DNA of 64,000 bases from Polynucleobacter wuianus (GTDB lineage Bacteria; Pseudomonadota; Gammaproteobacteria; Burkholderiales; Burkholderiaceae), in the NCBI RefSeq assembly GCF_001659725.1, contig NZ_CP015922.1:1736001-1800000 (forward strand). The letters run 5' to 3'. The notes below the pieces were generated by a model, which had not been told where the DNA came from, made no database searches, and was given only the letters and a program-made list of their open reading frames with translations. Within the stretch, counting starts at the first letter, position 1; each line of letters opens with the position of its first letter. A program made the translations under genes and the position numbers. Of this stretch, positions 17,032-26,146 are shown piece by piece.

Positions 17032-17454
17032 TTAATCCTGAACAAATTTTGACCTAGCCCGCCCTTCAAATTGCCTTTTGTTGACAATCATTCTCTCGTG
17101 GCGACCTCGTGAGATTAAGTCCACCTCATCGTGAGCCTCTACCTGAAATATGAGCTTTCTACCTTCTACGCCAATAAGTTCAACATTCGCAGTCACCTCC
17201 ATGCCCACAGGAGTGGCGGCCTCATGAGTAACGCTAATGAATGTTCCAACAGCTTGTTCTTCTGGCCAATCTAAATGGGGAATAATCGCCCTCACACAAG
17301 CTAACTCAAGGAAGCCAACCAAAAAGCCTGTGGCAAATACTTCTGGCCTTGCTGCAGCCTCACCAGACTCGGGATACATGGCAGGAACGGTCTGACTATC
17401 TGTAACTGTAAATTTACATTGATACTTAATGCCTGGCTTTAAGGTGTCTTTCAT
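17032..17454 (-). CDS. FlK-like (fluoroacetyl-CoA-type) hot-dog thioesterase
   Basis: 140 residues with the single hot-dog layout of the fluoroacetyl-CoA thioesterase family: VFATGFLVGFLELACVRAI (catalytic Glu region), GTFISVTHEAATPVGMEVTANVELIGVEGRKLIFQVEAHDE (catalytic His in THEAATP), and a final GRHERMIVNKRQF. Most family members act on small acyl-CoAs of unknown identity, so fluoroacetate activity should not be assumed. Monocistronic. Confidence 0.8.
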   Translation of the reverse strand: MKDTLKPGIKYQCKFTVTDSQTVPAMYPESGEAAARPEVFATGFLVGFLELACVRAIIPHLDWPEEQAVGTFISVTHEAATPVGMEVTANVELIGVEGRKLIFQVEAHDEVDLISRGRHERMIVNKRQFEGRARSKFVQD

Positions 17455-17534
17455 AAAAGCAATCCATATAAGTTATTAATCAATTTATAACAGAATCTTA
17501 TGAATAGAAAAATCCGATACTGAGGCTTACTAGG

Positions 17535-17563
17535 GATAAGCGTTATTTAAAGTAACGCTTATC
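17535..17563. repeat. Palindromic intergenic repeat, copy 1
   Basis: 11-bp arms GATAAGCGTTA / TAACGCTTATC around TTTAAAG, between the dadA stop and the thioesterase gene. First of at least seven copies of the family with core arms AGCGTTACTT / AAGTAACGCT. Confidence 0.75.
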
Positions 17564-17573
17564 GACTACTGAC

Positions 17574-18833
17574 TCAAGAAAACTTTAAACTTGCTGGCGA
17601 ACTAACCTTTTTGGTGGTTTCGCCATACTGGATTACATCACCAATCATTTCAGCAGTACAGGCAGACAAGGTCCAACCTAAATGGCCATGACCAGTGTTG
17701 TAATACACATTAGGTTTACTACCTTTGCCAACTTTTGGCATCATCGTTGGCATCATCGGACGCAAACCTGCCCATGGGACTACCGAGCGAGTACTAACTT
17801 CAGGGAAGCATTGGTTAACCCAATCAATCAAAGGCTTAATACGATCAGCGCGGATATCGCGATTGATGCCATTGAACTCTGCCGTACCTGCAACACGGAA
17901 TCGGTCTATCCCAAGACGACTAGTAACAAGCTTAGTTTCATCATCAAGCAGACTCACATTAGGGGCGCCCTCTTGGCTGGCTTTATCGGTCAAATTAACC
18001 GTTATTGAATAACCTTTAACCGGATAGACATTGACGCGATCGCCTAATTGAGAAGCCAGATCACGACTTCCAACACCAGCGCACACAACAACATTATCAA
18101 AAACGAGTTGGCTAGCATGCCCGTCTTTACTTAGGGTTAAGTTCACACGATTGCCATTGGACTGAACAGCAAGCACTTCATGCTCATAAATGGTTTTAAC
18201 GCCTAACTTTGCAGCAGCCTCTGACAACCCATGAGTGAACTTATGGATATCACCTGTGGAATCGCTTTCTGTGTAATAACCACCATAATATTTACCGGCT
18301 AGCGTAGGCTCAATTTCTTTCATCTCTTGAGGTGTAACGGCAGTACGCCCTAGCCCACCTTCAGCGAGCATCTTAGAGACTTTGCCTGCATGCTCAAAGC
18401 CAGCCTGGTCACGATAAATATGCAAGATACCTTCGCGCTTTAAATCAAAATCAATACCCTCTTGCTTTGCCCAAGCAAATAGATGCTTTCTTGCTTCAAT
18501 TGCCATATGTGCAGTCTGAACGGTATTGCTCTTATAGTTCGGAATCGAGGCAATGAACTCTGCGAACCATGAAATCTTGTGCCAATCAGGCTTGAGATTG
18601 ATCAAAAGTGGGGCATCTTTTTTAAAGACCCACTTCATACCTTTCATGATCGTTGACCAGTGGTTCCAGACCTCTGCATTAGATGCAGAAAGTTGGCCGC
18701 CATTAGCAAAGGATGTTTCCATGCCAGCATAACGATGACGCTCAATTAAAGTGACATCGTAGCCACGCTTCGCCAAAACATAAGCGGTCGTAACGCCTGT
18801 GATGCCACCACCAATAATTACAAATGATTTCAT
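17574..18833 (-). CDS. dadA: D-amino-acid dehydrogenase, DadA-like FAD oxidoreductase
   Basis: 419 residues. N-terminal FAD-binding VIIGGGITGVTTAYVLAKRG, the DAO domain with WSTIMKGMKWVFKKDAPL, and C-terminal PWAGLRPMMPTMMPKVG...YYNTGHGHLGWTLS fit the DadA small-subunit family (usual 410-435 residues). DadA enzymes oxidise D-alanine and related amino acids and donate electrons to quinone. The ATG at 18833 is preferred over one five codons upstream. A tandem glycine riboswitch lies in its leader, so glycine or a related amino acid may be the physiological substrate. Confidence 0.88.
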   Translation of the reverse strand: MKSFVIIGGGITGVTTAYVLAKRGYDVTLIERHRYAGMETSFANGGQLSASNAEVWNHWSTIMKGMKWVFKKDAPLLINLKPDWHKISWFAEFIASIPNYKSNTVQTAHMAIEARKHLFAWAKQEGIDFDLKREGILHIYRDQAGFEHAGKVSKMLAEGGLGRTAVTPQEMKEIEPTLAGKYYGGYYTESDSTGDIHKFTHGLSEAAAKLGVKTIYEHEVLAVQSNGNRVNLTLSKDGHASQLVFDNVVVCAGVGSRDLASQLGDRVNVYPVKGYSITVNLTDKASQEGAPNVSLLDDETKLVTSRLGIDRFRVAGTAEFNGINRDIRADRIKPLIDWVNQCFPEVSTRSVVPWAGLRPMMPTMMPKVGKGSKPNVYYNTGHGHLGWTLSACTAEMIGDVIQYGETTKKVSSPASLKFS

Positions 18834-18882
18834 TTTTAGATCCTTCAAACGTCAGGGTTACCCATTGCAGATGCTCAAGGGG

Positions 18883-19067
18883 CCCCCTCTGTTCTGGACC
18901 TGAGAGATTCGCAAATATTTAATATTTGCTTGCTCCTTCGGTGTTATTGGATGACGAATACCCAATATCTCTTCAGAGTTTAAAGATCATTTCGGTTCTT
19001 TTGCCTGAGAGTTTCCGGGGCGGTTGCTCCTTCGGCGTTGCTGTAAAAGCAATCTCTCCCGAGAATG
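18883..19067 (-). promoter_or_regulatory. Tandem glycine riboswitch (gcvT element) upstream of dadA
   Basis: On the minus strand two aptamers follow in series. The first runs from GGGAGAGATTGC through GCCGAAGGAGCAACCGCC to ACTCTCAGGCAAAAGAACC. The second has ACCGAAGGAGCAAGC and ATCTCTCAGGTCCAGAACAG. The CCGAAGGAGC and CTCTCAGG boxes in both halves are diagnostic. The element ends about 50 nt before the dadA start, so glycine should control dadA expression. Confidence 0.93.
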
Positions 19068-19100
19068 ATTTAAATACCTTTAATACTATACCTTCAAATA

Positions 19101-20270
19101 CTAAGTCTTCAAATATTGCTTCACCAGTTCAGACCAAAATGTTGCGCCAATCGCAATATTTCTATCATTAAAGTCGTAGGCAGGGTTATGCACCATACAA
19201 GTTCCTGGTGTATCCCCATTGCCAATAAAAAGATAGGAGCCAGGGATTTTCTCGAGCATAAATGCAAAATCTTCGCTGCCTGATAATGCCGGTCCTTGGC
19301 GCGTAATAGCTGCTTCGCCAAAGAGATCAGCCGCCACATTCCGCGCAAACTCTGTTTCTGCCGCTGAATTTACTAAGACCGCATAACCCCTTTTCCAATT
19401 CACTACTGCAGTAAGTCCAAAGCTTTCTGCTTGTGACTGCACAAGTTCCTTAATTCTTTTTTCCAGATCAATTCTGACCTGAGGATCTAATGCGCGAACG
19501 CTTAATTCTAATTTTGCACGTGCTGGAATTACATTGTTAGCATGGCCAGCATTAAATGCCCCCACTGTTATTACCGCTGATTGTTGTGGGTCAACGTTCC
19601 TAGACACAATAGTTTGCAACGCCATCACAATCGAGGAGGCAGCCACGATTGGATCGGATGCTTTATGTGGCATTCCCCCATGACCTCCTACGCCTAAGAT
19701 CTCTATAGTTGCATAGTCACTAGATGACATGGTTGGACCATCACGAAAAATAAAGTGGCCAACCGCATATCCAGGCATATTGTGTATGGCAAAGATAGCA
19801 TCGCAAGGGAAGTGTTTAAACAACCCATCCTCCATCATGCGAAGTGCGCCTCCGCCACCTTCTTCAGCCGGTTGGAATATAAGATTTATCGTGCCTGAAA
19901 ATTCTTTTTTATCAGCAATCTCCTTAGCTGCAGCAAGTAGCATTGCAGTATGTCCGTCATGACCGCAAGCATGCATTACGCCCTCATTCTTGCTAGCCCA
20001 TTCCAGGTCTGTCTGCTCATTAATAGGCAATGCATCAAGATCAGCCCTTAAGCCAATTGTCATTTCACCATTACCGTTTTTTAGAACACCTACAACGCCT
20101 GTTCCGCCTATACCTTCATGTACCTCATAGCCCCAAGACTTTAGTTTTTCAGAAACCAATGCCGCAGTTCTATGTTCTTCAAACGCAAGTTCAGGATGTT
20201 GATGAATATCTCTTCTTAGAGAAATAAACTCCTCAACCTCTACCAAATTAACCTCATGCAATTGAGTCAT
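19101..20270 (-). CDS. M20 family amidohydrolase, hippurate-hydrolase-like
   Basis: 389 residues. Typical M20D motifs: RRDIHQHPELAFEE, HACGHDGHTAMLLAA (metal ligands), FQPAEEGGGGA (catalytic and metal Glu), GHGGMPH in the dimerisation domain, and GSEDFAFM. Such enzymes cleave N-acyl amino acids, including hippurate, or indole-acetyl conjugates. An in-frame TTG at 20282 abuts the upstream gene; the ATG at 20270 is more likely. It sits between a Bug binding protein and the glycine-riboswitch/dadA unit, which favours an N-acylglycine substrate (inference). Confidence 0.85.
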   Translation of the reverse strand: MTQLHEVNLVEVEEFISLRRDIHQHPELAFEEHRTAALVSEKLKSWGYEVHEGIGGTGVVGVLKNGNGEMTIGLRADLDALPINEQTDLEWASKNEGVMHACGHDGHTAMLLAAAKEIADKKEFSGTINLIFQPAEEGGGGALRMMEDGLFKHFPCDAIFAIHNMPGYAVGHFIFRDGPTMSSSDYATIEILGVGGHGGMPHKASDPIVAASSIVMALQTIVSRNVDPQQSAVITVGAFNAGHANNVIPARAKLELSVRALDPQVRIDLEKRIKELVQSQAESFGLTAVVNWKRGYAVLVNSAAETEFARNVAADLFGEAAITRQGPALSGSEDFAFMLEKIPGSYLFIGNGDTPGTCMVHNPAYDFNDRNIAIGATFWSELVKQYLKT

Positions 20271-20282
20271 TGATATACCCAA

Positions 20283-21266
20283 TTATTGAGGTTGTAAGTT
20301 GATGGATTTTGCAATTGCTCTAAATTGAGCAGTACCGTCACCATAAACTTTATTCAACTCATTTAAGGACAATGGCTTTGCAATCATTAAACTATTGGCA
20401 TCAAGTCCTGACTTCACAGCTGGGTCTTCAAGTACATCAGCCAAAGCTTTATTCAGAGTTTGCATAATTGGCTCTGGGGTATCTTTCTTCACAAAGTAAC
20501 CAGTCCAGATGGAGTACACAAAACCCTTAAGACCTTTACTTTCAGTAACTGCAGGGTAATCTTTAACGCTCTCTAAACGCTTAGAATTCAGCATTGCAAG
20601 TATTTTGATTCTTCCTTGCTTAGCCAGCTCATCATGTGATTTGCCATATGGCGCCAAAAAGAAATCGATTTGACCGCCGATTAAATCCTGCAATGCTGGT
20701 CCAGCACCTTTGTATGGAACATGTGTCATTGGAATCTTAGTCTCCTTGGACAGTTGCTCACCAAGCAAATGATAAAAAGAACCCGGGCCAACACTTGCAT
20801 AGGAGAGGGGCTTGCCTTCTTGTGCAGATTTTTTTGCAAATGCTAAAAATGAGTCAACATCCTTCACAGGCATATCACTTCTTACTAAAAAAGCGATTTG
20901 TACAGATCCGATCATCTGAACAAGACGAAAATCCTCGCTTTTAAATTTAATTGCTGAATTTGCAAGAGGTCCCAAAATTAACTCATTTGGAGAGCCTTGC
21001 ATCACTAAGTAACCATCCGCTGGTGCATTTAGCACCTTTTGGGCGGCAATGCCACCACTTGCCCCGCCAATGTTTTCAACAATGACAGCCTCACCTAACT
21101 TTTTGGAGAGGGGCGGGCTCACAATACGAGCAATCACATCTGAAACACCGCCCGCAGGATATGGAACAACCAAACTTACCGGCTTAGAGGGAAAGGATTG
21201 CGCCATGGCAGTGGTTGCAATGGACACAACACCAAACACCAAGGCAAAAAACTTAGTTAATTTCAC
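20283..21266 (-). CDS. Bug (TctC-like) periplasmic solute-binding protein
   Basis: 327 residues with a signal peptide (ending AMAQS). Classic Bug-family sequence: FPSKPVSLVVPYPAGGVSDVIARIV, GGASGGIAAQKV, HVPYKGAGPALQDLIGGQIDFF. These proteins bind carboxylates or amides and usually lack their own permease genes. It is immediately followed by the M20 hydrolase, so it may deliver that enzyme's substrate. Its promoter region shares a long block with that of the porin gene. Confidence 0.9.
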   Translation of the reverse strand: MKLTKFFALVFGVVSIATTAMAQSFPSKPVSLVVPYPAGGVSDVIARIVSPPLSKKLGEAVIVENIGGASGGIAAQKVLNAPADGYLVMQGSPNELILGPLANSAIKFKSEDFRLVQMIGSVQIAFLVRSDMPVKDVDSFLAFAKKSAQEGKPLSYASVGPGSFYHLLGEQLSKETKIPMTHVPYKGAGPALQDLIGGQIDFFLAPYGKSHDELAKQGRIKILAMLNSKRLESVKDYPAVTESKGLKGFVYSIWTGYFVKKDTPEPIMQTLNKALADVLEDPAVKSGLDANSLMIAKPLSLNELNKVYGDGTAQFRAIAKSINLQPQ

Positions 21267-21300
21267 AGCAGGACCCCTCTTTTATGAATGTAGAGCATAT

Positions 21301-21366
21301 TCTAGGTATGGTTAAATATAATGTCTAATGCATTTTTATATCATTTACTATAATTTCATGTAATAG
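21301..21366. promoter_or_regulatory. Divergent LysR-type promoter block, copy 1
   Basis: It lies between the Bug gene (-) and the LysR gene (+). It contains TCTAGGTA and, 20 bp further, ATGTCTAATGCATTTT and TATAATTTCATGTAATA. The same blocks with identical spacing occur before the porin at 23658-23725. On the minus strand TTAGAC-N18-TAGAAT could be -35/-10. A shared operator for the neighbouring LysR regulator is the likely meaning. Confidence 0.65.
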
Positions 21367-21385
21367 CTATTATTGGAGAAACAGC

Positions 21386-22297
21386 ATGACACTAACTCAG
21401 CTTAGACACATGAGTGAGCTTGCCAAAACCGGCTCCTTCATTAAGTCATCAGAGAATCTATTTGTTACGCAACCAGCTCTTAGCAGAAGCATTAAATCGC
21501 TTGAAGATGAATTGGGTGCAAAATTATTTGATCGACAAGGTAGGCACACGACTCTCACTGCATTTGGTGAAGAAATTTTACGCCGCTCGCAAATTTTGCT
21601 GGATTTAGCTAAAGACATCAAAGAGACTAATCGGAATTTCAAAAATGGGCTTAGCGGCCAAATTCGAATCGGCATGGGGTCTGGACCTGGCGCGCTGTTG
21701 ATGACCAAGCTTTTGGAACATATTGCCGTTCACTATCCCCATCTTCATATTGAAGTTGCAAGAGGGAAAACTGGCATGCTCATTGAGTCGCTGAGAGCAA
21801 GAAAATTAGATGCCCTCATTATTAATGCTAGATCAATGAAACCAGCGCAAGATTTAAAAATGGAAGTGATCTACGAAACTCCAGGTGCATTCATGGTTCG
21901 CAAAGGACATCCATTAAGAAAGCTAAAAAAGATTTCCATTGATGATCTTAGAAAATATCCTATTGCTTCTACAGCCTTAAGTGAAGAAACAGAAAAGACA
22001 ATCATTGATCGCTATGGAAAAGACGCTAATCTTGATAATCTGGTCAACATAAAATGCAGTGAAATATCAAGCCTAGTGGAGGTAGCACAGCAGAGCAATA
22101 CTGTACTTCTTGCAATTCGTAATTCTGCACTTGAGCTGGAAGAATTAACTATAACTCCGCCATTAGATGCGACTGCTAGATTTGGATTTGTTACGATCGA
22201 AAATAGAACTGAATCTCCACTATTGAAGCACGTCAGAGATTTTATTGAAAAAGATCTCAATGAGAGACCAAATAAAATGGCAATAAAAAAAGAATAA
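21386..22297 (+). CDS. LysR family transcriptional regulator
   Basis: 303 residues. The N-terminal winged HTH is MTLTQLRHMSELAKTGSFIKSSENLFVTQPALSRSIKSLEDELGAKLFDR, followed by the effector-binding domain (GQIRIGMGSGPGALL). It is divergent from the Bug-M20 genes and probably regulates them and the porin. The effector is not known; a substrate of the Bug/M20 pathway is plausible. Confidence 0.9.
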   Translation: MTLTQLRHMSELAKTGSFIKSSENLFVTQPALSRSIKSLEDELGAKLFDRQGRHTTLTAFGEEILRRSQILLDLAKDIKETNRNFKNGLSGQIRIGMGSGPGALLMTKLLEHIAVHYPHLHIEVARGKTGMLIESLRARKLDALIINARSMKPAQDLKMEVIYETPGAFMVRKGHPLRKLKKISIDDLRKYPIASTALSEETEKTIIDRYGKDANLDNLVNIKCSEISSLVEVAQQSNTVLLAIRNSALELEELTITPPLDATARFGFVTIENRTESPLLKHVRDFIEKDLNERPNKMAIKKE

Positions 22298-22320
22298 AAA
22301 AAACCCGCCTAAGGCGGGTC
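22296..22320. terminator. Intrinsic terminator between LysR and porin genes
   Basis: ACCCGCC (22303-22309), loop TAA, GGCGGGT (22313-22319). Preceded by a long A-run, so it is strongest on the minus strand (porin gene). Confidence 0.8.
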
Positions 22321-22352
22321 ATACTTTTAATTTTTGGAGATTTAAAGTTTTA

Positions 22353-23584
22353 TTAAAAAGTGTGGCGCATACCTATTGCATAGTTATTTAATCCAGCACT
22401 CACTGTTTTACCAGTGGAAGTTGTTGAATTAGATACAGTTGTTTGGCCATAGATTGCATACAAGTTGGTACGCTTACTCAGCCAATAATTAGAGCCAGCT
22501 TGCCAACCATTAAAGTTTGCAGTTGGAGAGCCTGATCCCATATAGGTATAGCGCCCAAGCCCTGCAGATGCCCATGCTTCAATTGCAGGAGTGATATAGC
22601 TTCGCAACCCAATTTGCTCTGCTGAGCGCCCAAGATAATATCCAGATGAAATTGTCGATGTGGCTTTACGATTCAGGTACTGGGCATAAGCTTTTAATAT
22701 GCCGAAATCATAAGTAGTACCAGCATAAAATTGGTTATCTTGAACATTTAACGCGTTTCCACCGGGTAATGTAGGCGCAGTAGATGCGCCATTCGCTTGA
22801 GCATTAGTCCATTCATGTGAATTTGAAGTTGAAGGAACTGAAGCTGTGTCTGCAGTGGTAAATTGCTTCAAAGCTTGGTAGGCAACTGCTGCATAAAATT
22901 TATTATAGGTGTAATCAACACCAAGACCCCATCCACTAGCGTTAGTATTTCCACCCGTAATGGTTGCCCCTGATGTTGTTTGTGTTTCGTTTTTATTATT
23001 TAAAGTATAGATACCGCTTGCGGTAAACCCAGCAATTGAATCGGTTTTAAATGACAATGTATTTGCCGTGCGAGCTGTAAAATCAATGTAGCTAGTTCCA
23101 GCGCTTGCACTCGAAATTCCCTGCGCACTTGCGTATATGACGTTACCAGTCAGGTTGTTAAAGTTACCTGGATCCGTTGCTAACCCTGCGTTAAAAATTG
23201 GCGTGTATTGCAAACCAAGTGCCGCTTGTCCAATACCATTCTTTTTTAGACCAACGAATGACTGTCGATTAAATAAGCCATTATTTGCATTGCCACCTAA
23301 GTTTGCATCTTGAGGATAAATTTGAAATTCTGTTGTGAAAAATGCGGACGATCCAACACCCAAGTCTTCAATTCCTTTTAGACCAATACGACTAGAGCTC
23401 TCTGCATTCTGACCAAATTGACTTACTGTTTCTTTGTTTCTGCGCCTGTTGTGGGGCTGACTACTCTTGAGTTGCCGCCTACATAACCCGCATCAATAAT
23501 TCCATACACCGTTACACTTGATTGTGCTTGTACGCCGCTTGCACAAACAGCTGCTAAGCCCGCCGCTGTAATAATCTTTTTCAT
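22353..23584 (-). pseudogene. Gram-negative porin gene with a frameshift
   Basis: The N-terminus starts at the ATG at 23584: 53 codons with a signal peptide and the porin start QSSVTVYGIIDAGYVGG, ending at a TAA at 23423-23425. In another frame the porin continues at once (VSQFGQNAESSSRIGLKG, then GVGSSAFFTTEFQ) to the C-terminal RHTF at 22353. A single base lost in the A-rich stretch near 23426-23436 explains this. Sequencing error or a true loss both fit. The 336-residue remainder, including the terminal Phe needed for outer-membrane assembly, looks intact. Confidence 0.85.
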
Positions 23585-23657
23585 TTCCTATTTCCTTTAC
23601 CTTTTAACTTTCAATTAATTTTGGTGACCCGAATGCAAAACCTGCAATCGAAGCCAG

Positions 23658-23725
23658 TCTAGGTAAAGAACTACATGATGTCTAATGCATTTTAATGACA
23701 CTTAATATAATTAAATGTAATACAT
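23658..23725 (-). promoter_or_regulatory. Porin promoter block, copy 2 of shared operator
   Basis: It matches 21301-21366: TCTAGGTA, then after 20 bp ATGTCTAATGCATTTT, then TATAATT and AATGTAATA. On the minus strand TTAGAC-N18-TAGACT could form -35/-10, about 75 bp before the porin start. Confidence 0.65.
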
Positions 23726-23796
23726 TGCTATAGTGAAGTAGATAAATGAATTCACAATTAATTTCTAAACTTTTGGACGAAAATTTGTAGCAAAAA

Positions 23797-23831
23797 AAAT
23801 GCCAACAAAGGCTCAAGCTCTGTTGGCATTC
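23797..23831 (-). terminator. Intrinsic terminator of the ben-cat operon
   Basis: AATGCCAACA (23799-23808) pairs with TGTTGGCATT (23821-23830). On the minus strand it is followed by TTTTTTT. It closes the long catabolic operon after the last gene. Confidence 0.85.
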
Positions 23832-23857
23832 AGAATGAAAATGTGGGTAGCTAGATC

Positions 23858-24847
23858 TTAATCAGCCTTAATTTGATTTACTGAAATAACCTTTCCCCAG
23901 CGTTCAATTTCTTTATTTAGATAAACCCCCAGCTCTTCTGGCGATGATCCTATAGGTTCAGCACCAATACTTTCAAACTTATCCTTAATGGCAAGAGTAT
24001 TCATACTGGCTACCAAGGCTACATTCAACTTCTTAATAATAGGCTTTGGAGTATTCGCTGGCACAAAAACTGCAAACCAAGGCGTGACATCATATCCTGG
24101 TAACCCAGACTCAGCAATGGTTGGTATGCCTGGCAAGGCCTTAGAGCGCTTGATTGTCGTTAAACCGATTGGCCTTAGCTTTCCAGAAAGAATATGAGGC
24201 TTTGCAGAAGTGATGCTGTCAAACATGTAATTCACTTGACCGCCAAGTAAGTCAGTCACTGCTGGGCCGCTACCCTTATAAGGAATATGTTGCATATCTA
24301 TTTTCGCTAACGACGTAAATACCTCTCCAGCCAAATGAATAGAAGTGCCGTTACCTGCTGACGCATAGGTAATCCTTCCAGGCTGCGCCTTTGCATTTGC
24401 TATCACATCCGCAACTGTTTTTACGTTAGGCTGGGTAGCATTAGTAACCAATACATTAGGCACAATAGCAATGAGACTAACGGGCGCAAAATCCTTTATC
24501 GGGTCATAGCTTAATTTTGGATATAAAAACTTATTGGTAGCCATGCCAATTGAAGTAATCATCATTGTGTAACCATCAGCTTCAGAACGAGCTACTAATT
24601 CCGCTCCAATATTCCCGCCTGCACCGGGCTTATTTTCGACAAAGATTGTCTGACCCAAAGATTTGGAGGAGCTATCTGCAAGTGCGCGTGCAATCACATC
24701 CATTGCCCCGCCGGGCGGAAAAGGAACAATCCATTTAATTGGCTTAGTGGGCCATTCCTGTGCATTAGCCATACTGAAGTACAGGAATATTGCAGCAATT
24801 CCAATGCCCTTTCCTATCCAGGATGGCTTCCGTTTATTTCCCATCAT
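23858..24847 (-). CDS. Bug (TctC-like) periplasmic solute-binding protein
   Basis: About 329 residues with a signal peptide (ending NAQEW). Bug signatures: WPTKPIKWIVPFPPGGAMDVIARALA, NKPGAGGNIGAELVARS, HIPYKGSGPAVTDLLGGQVNYMFD. ATGs at 24847 and 24844 are both possible and overlap the MFS stop, so it is the last gene of the ben-cat operon. It probably binds benzoate or another aromatic acid for uptake. Confidence 0.88.
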   Translation of the reverse strand: MMGNKRKPSWIGKGIGIAAIFLYFSMANAQEWPTKPIKWIVPFPPGGAMDVIARALADSSSKSLGQTIFVENKPGAGGNIGAELVARSEADGYTMMITSIGMATNKFLYPKLSYDPIKDFAPVSLIAIVPNVLVTNATQPNVKTVADVIANAKAQPGRITYASAGNGTSIHLAGEVFTSLAKIDMQHIPYKGSGPAVTDLLGGQVNYMFDSITSAKPHILSGKLRPIGLTTIKRSKALPGIPTIAESGLPGYDVTPWFAVFVPANTPKPIIKKLNVALVASMNTLAIKDKFESIGAEPIGSSPEELGVYLNKEIERWGKVISVNQIKAD

Positions 24848-26144
24848 GCCCACTTTTCCCTGCTAATGAGATTGCAATACATGCAATTGCGCCTGGAATT
24901 GCGAATGCATAGAAGTTAAATTCCAATGGCAAACCCAAGCTTAACAAAGTACCGCCTAGCACTGGACCTAAAATAGCGCCCACACGACCAATGCCAGAGG
25001 CCCAACCAATACCAGTGGAACGAATTTTTAATGGATAGTATTGCGCAACATAGGCATAGAGCAAGATTTGAGAGCCAATTGTGGTTGCGCCTGCAATAGC
25101 TACCAATAGATTTAAAACAATGAATGGACTCTTAACACCTAAGAGACTAATTGAAGCGGCAGCGCAAATAAAGAAAATGGTAAGTACCTTGCGTGGATGG
25201 AACTTATCGGCAAGCCAACCACCTCCAACCGCTCCAAAGATAGCGCCAATGTTTAGCACCATCAAGAACATTAGGCTTGAACCCATCTCATACCCAGCTT
25301 TGTTCATTAGCTTTGGAAGCCAAGATCCCAATGCATAAACCATTAATAGGCACATAAAGAATGAAGTCCAGAACATTAAAGTACTTAATACGCGACCATC
25401 TTTAAAGAGCGAAACCAAAGGTACGGAGCTAGAGGCTTTACCTAATGGATAGATATATTCATTAGAAAGCAATGTGCCGCGCTCTGGGGCGATTTTTTTT
25501 AATATTTTTCCAGCATCAGAGTTCCGATTTGATTTAATCAAAAATCCAGGTGACTCAGGCAGATAGTAAAGAATGATTGGTAGCAGCAGCAGTGGAATAA
25601 TGGCAACGAAAAAAACTGAGGGCCAGCCATAGGTCGGAATTAAATAGATTCCTACGCCAGCCGATAACATACCGCCAACTGAGTAACCGCTAAACATAAT
25701 CGTTACCAGCAGGCTACGAATTTTTTTAGGTGAATATTCAGTCATCAAAGCAACCACGTTAGGCATTACGCCACCAATACCTAATCCAGCAATAAATCGA
25801 CAGATACCAAACTGCGTAAGGTTTTCTGCAAAACCATTAATAAAGGTAAAGAAGCTAAATAATGTAACGCACATTGCAATAGTCTTTTTTCTCCCTATCT
25901 TGTCTGATAACGGCCCAAAGAACATAGCTCCAAACATCATGCCAAATAATGCATAACTACCCAAAGTCCCTGCCTGCATGGGTGATAACTGCCATTCGGC
26001 CATTAATTTAGGCAAAACAACTCCATAGATGACGAGATCGTAACCATCAAAAATGATGATTAGACCGCACCAAAATAAAAGACCCCAGTGAAATTTATTA
26101 AACCTCGCTTCGTCTATTAACTTATGAACATCAATTTGACTCAT
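24834..26144 (-). CDS. MFS aromatic acid:H+ symporter (BenK/PcaK-type)
   Basis: 436 residues, 12 membrane helices, with the AAHS-family start FDGYDLVIYGVVLPKLMAEW and the loop 2-3 signature GPLSDKIGRKKTI, where Asp and Gly residues are needed for transport in PcaK. It lies in the ben-cat operon, overlapping the next gene by 14 bp, and likely imports benzoate or a hydroxybenzoate. Confidence 0.9.
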   Translation of the reverse strand: MSQIDVHKLIDEARFNKFHWGLLFWCGLIIIFDGYDLVIYGVVLPKLMAEWQLSPMQAGTLGSYALFGMMFGAMFFGPLSDKIGRKKTIAMCVTLFSFFTFINGFAENLTQFGICRFIAGLGIGGVMPNVVALMTEYSPKKIRSLLVTIMFSGYSVGGMLSAGVGIYLIPTYGWPSVFFVAIIPLLLLPIILYYLPESPGFLIKSNRNSDAGKILKKIAPERGTLLSNEYIYPLGKASSSVPLVSLFKDGRVLSTLMFWTSFFMCLLMVYALGSWLPKLMNKAGYEMGSSLMFLMVLNIGAIFGAVGGGWLADKFHPRKVLTIFFICAAASISLLGVKSPFIVLNLLVAIAGATTIGSQILLYAYVAQYYPLKIRSTGIGWASGIGRVGAILGPVLGGTLLSLGLPLEFNFYAFAIPGAIACIAISLAGKSGHDGK

Positions 26145-26146
26145 GC

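Noticed and set aside
17032..17454. Specific assignment as fluoroacetyl-CoA thioesterase
   Set aside because: Only the fold and catalytic layout are supported; no fluoro-metabolism genes are near.
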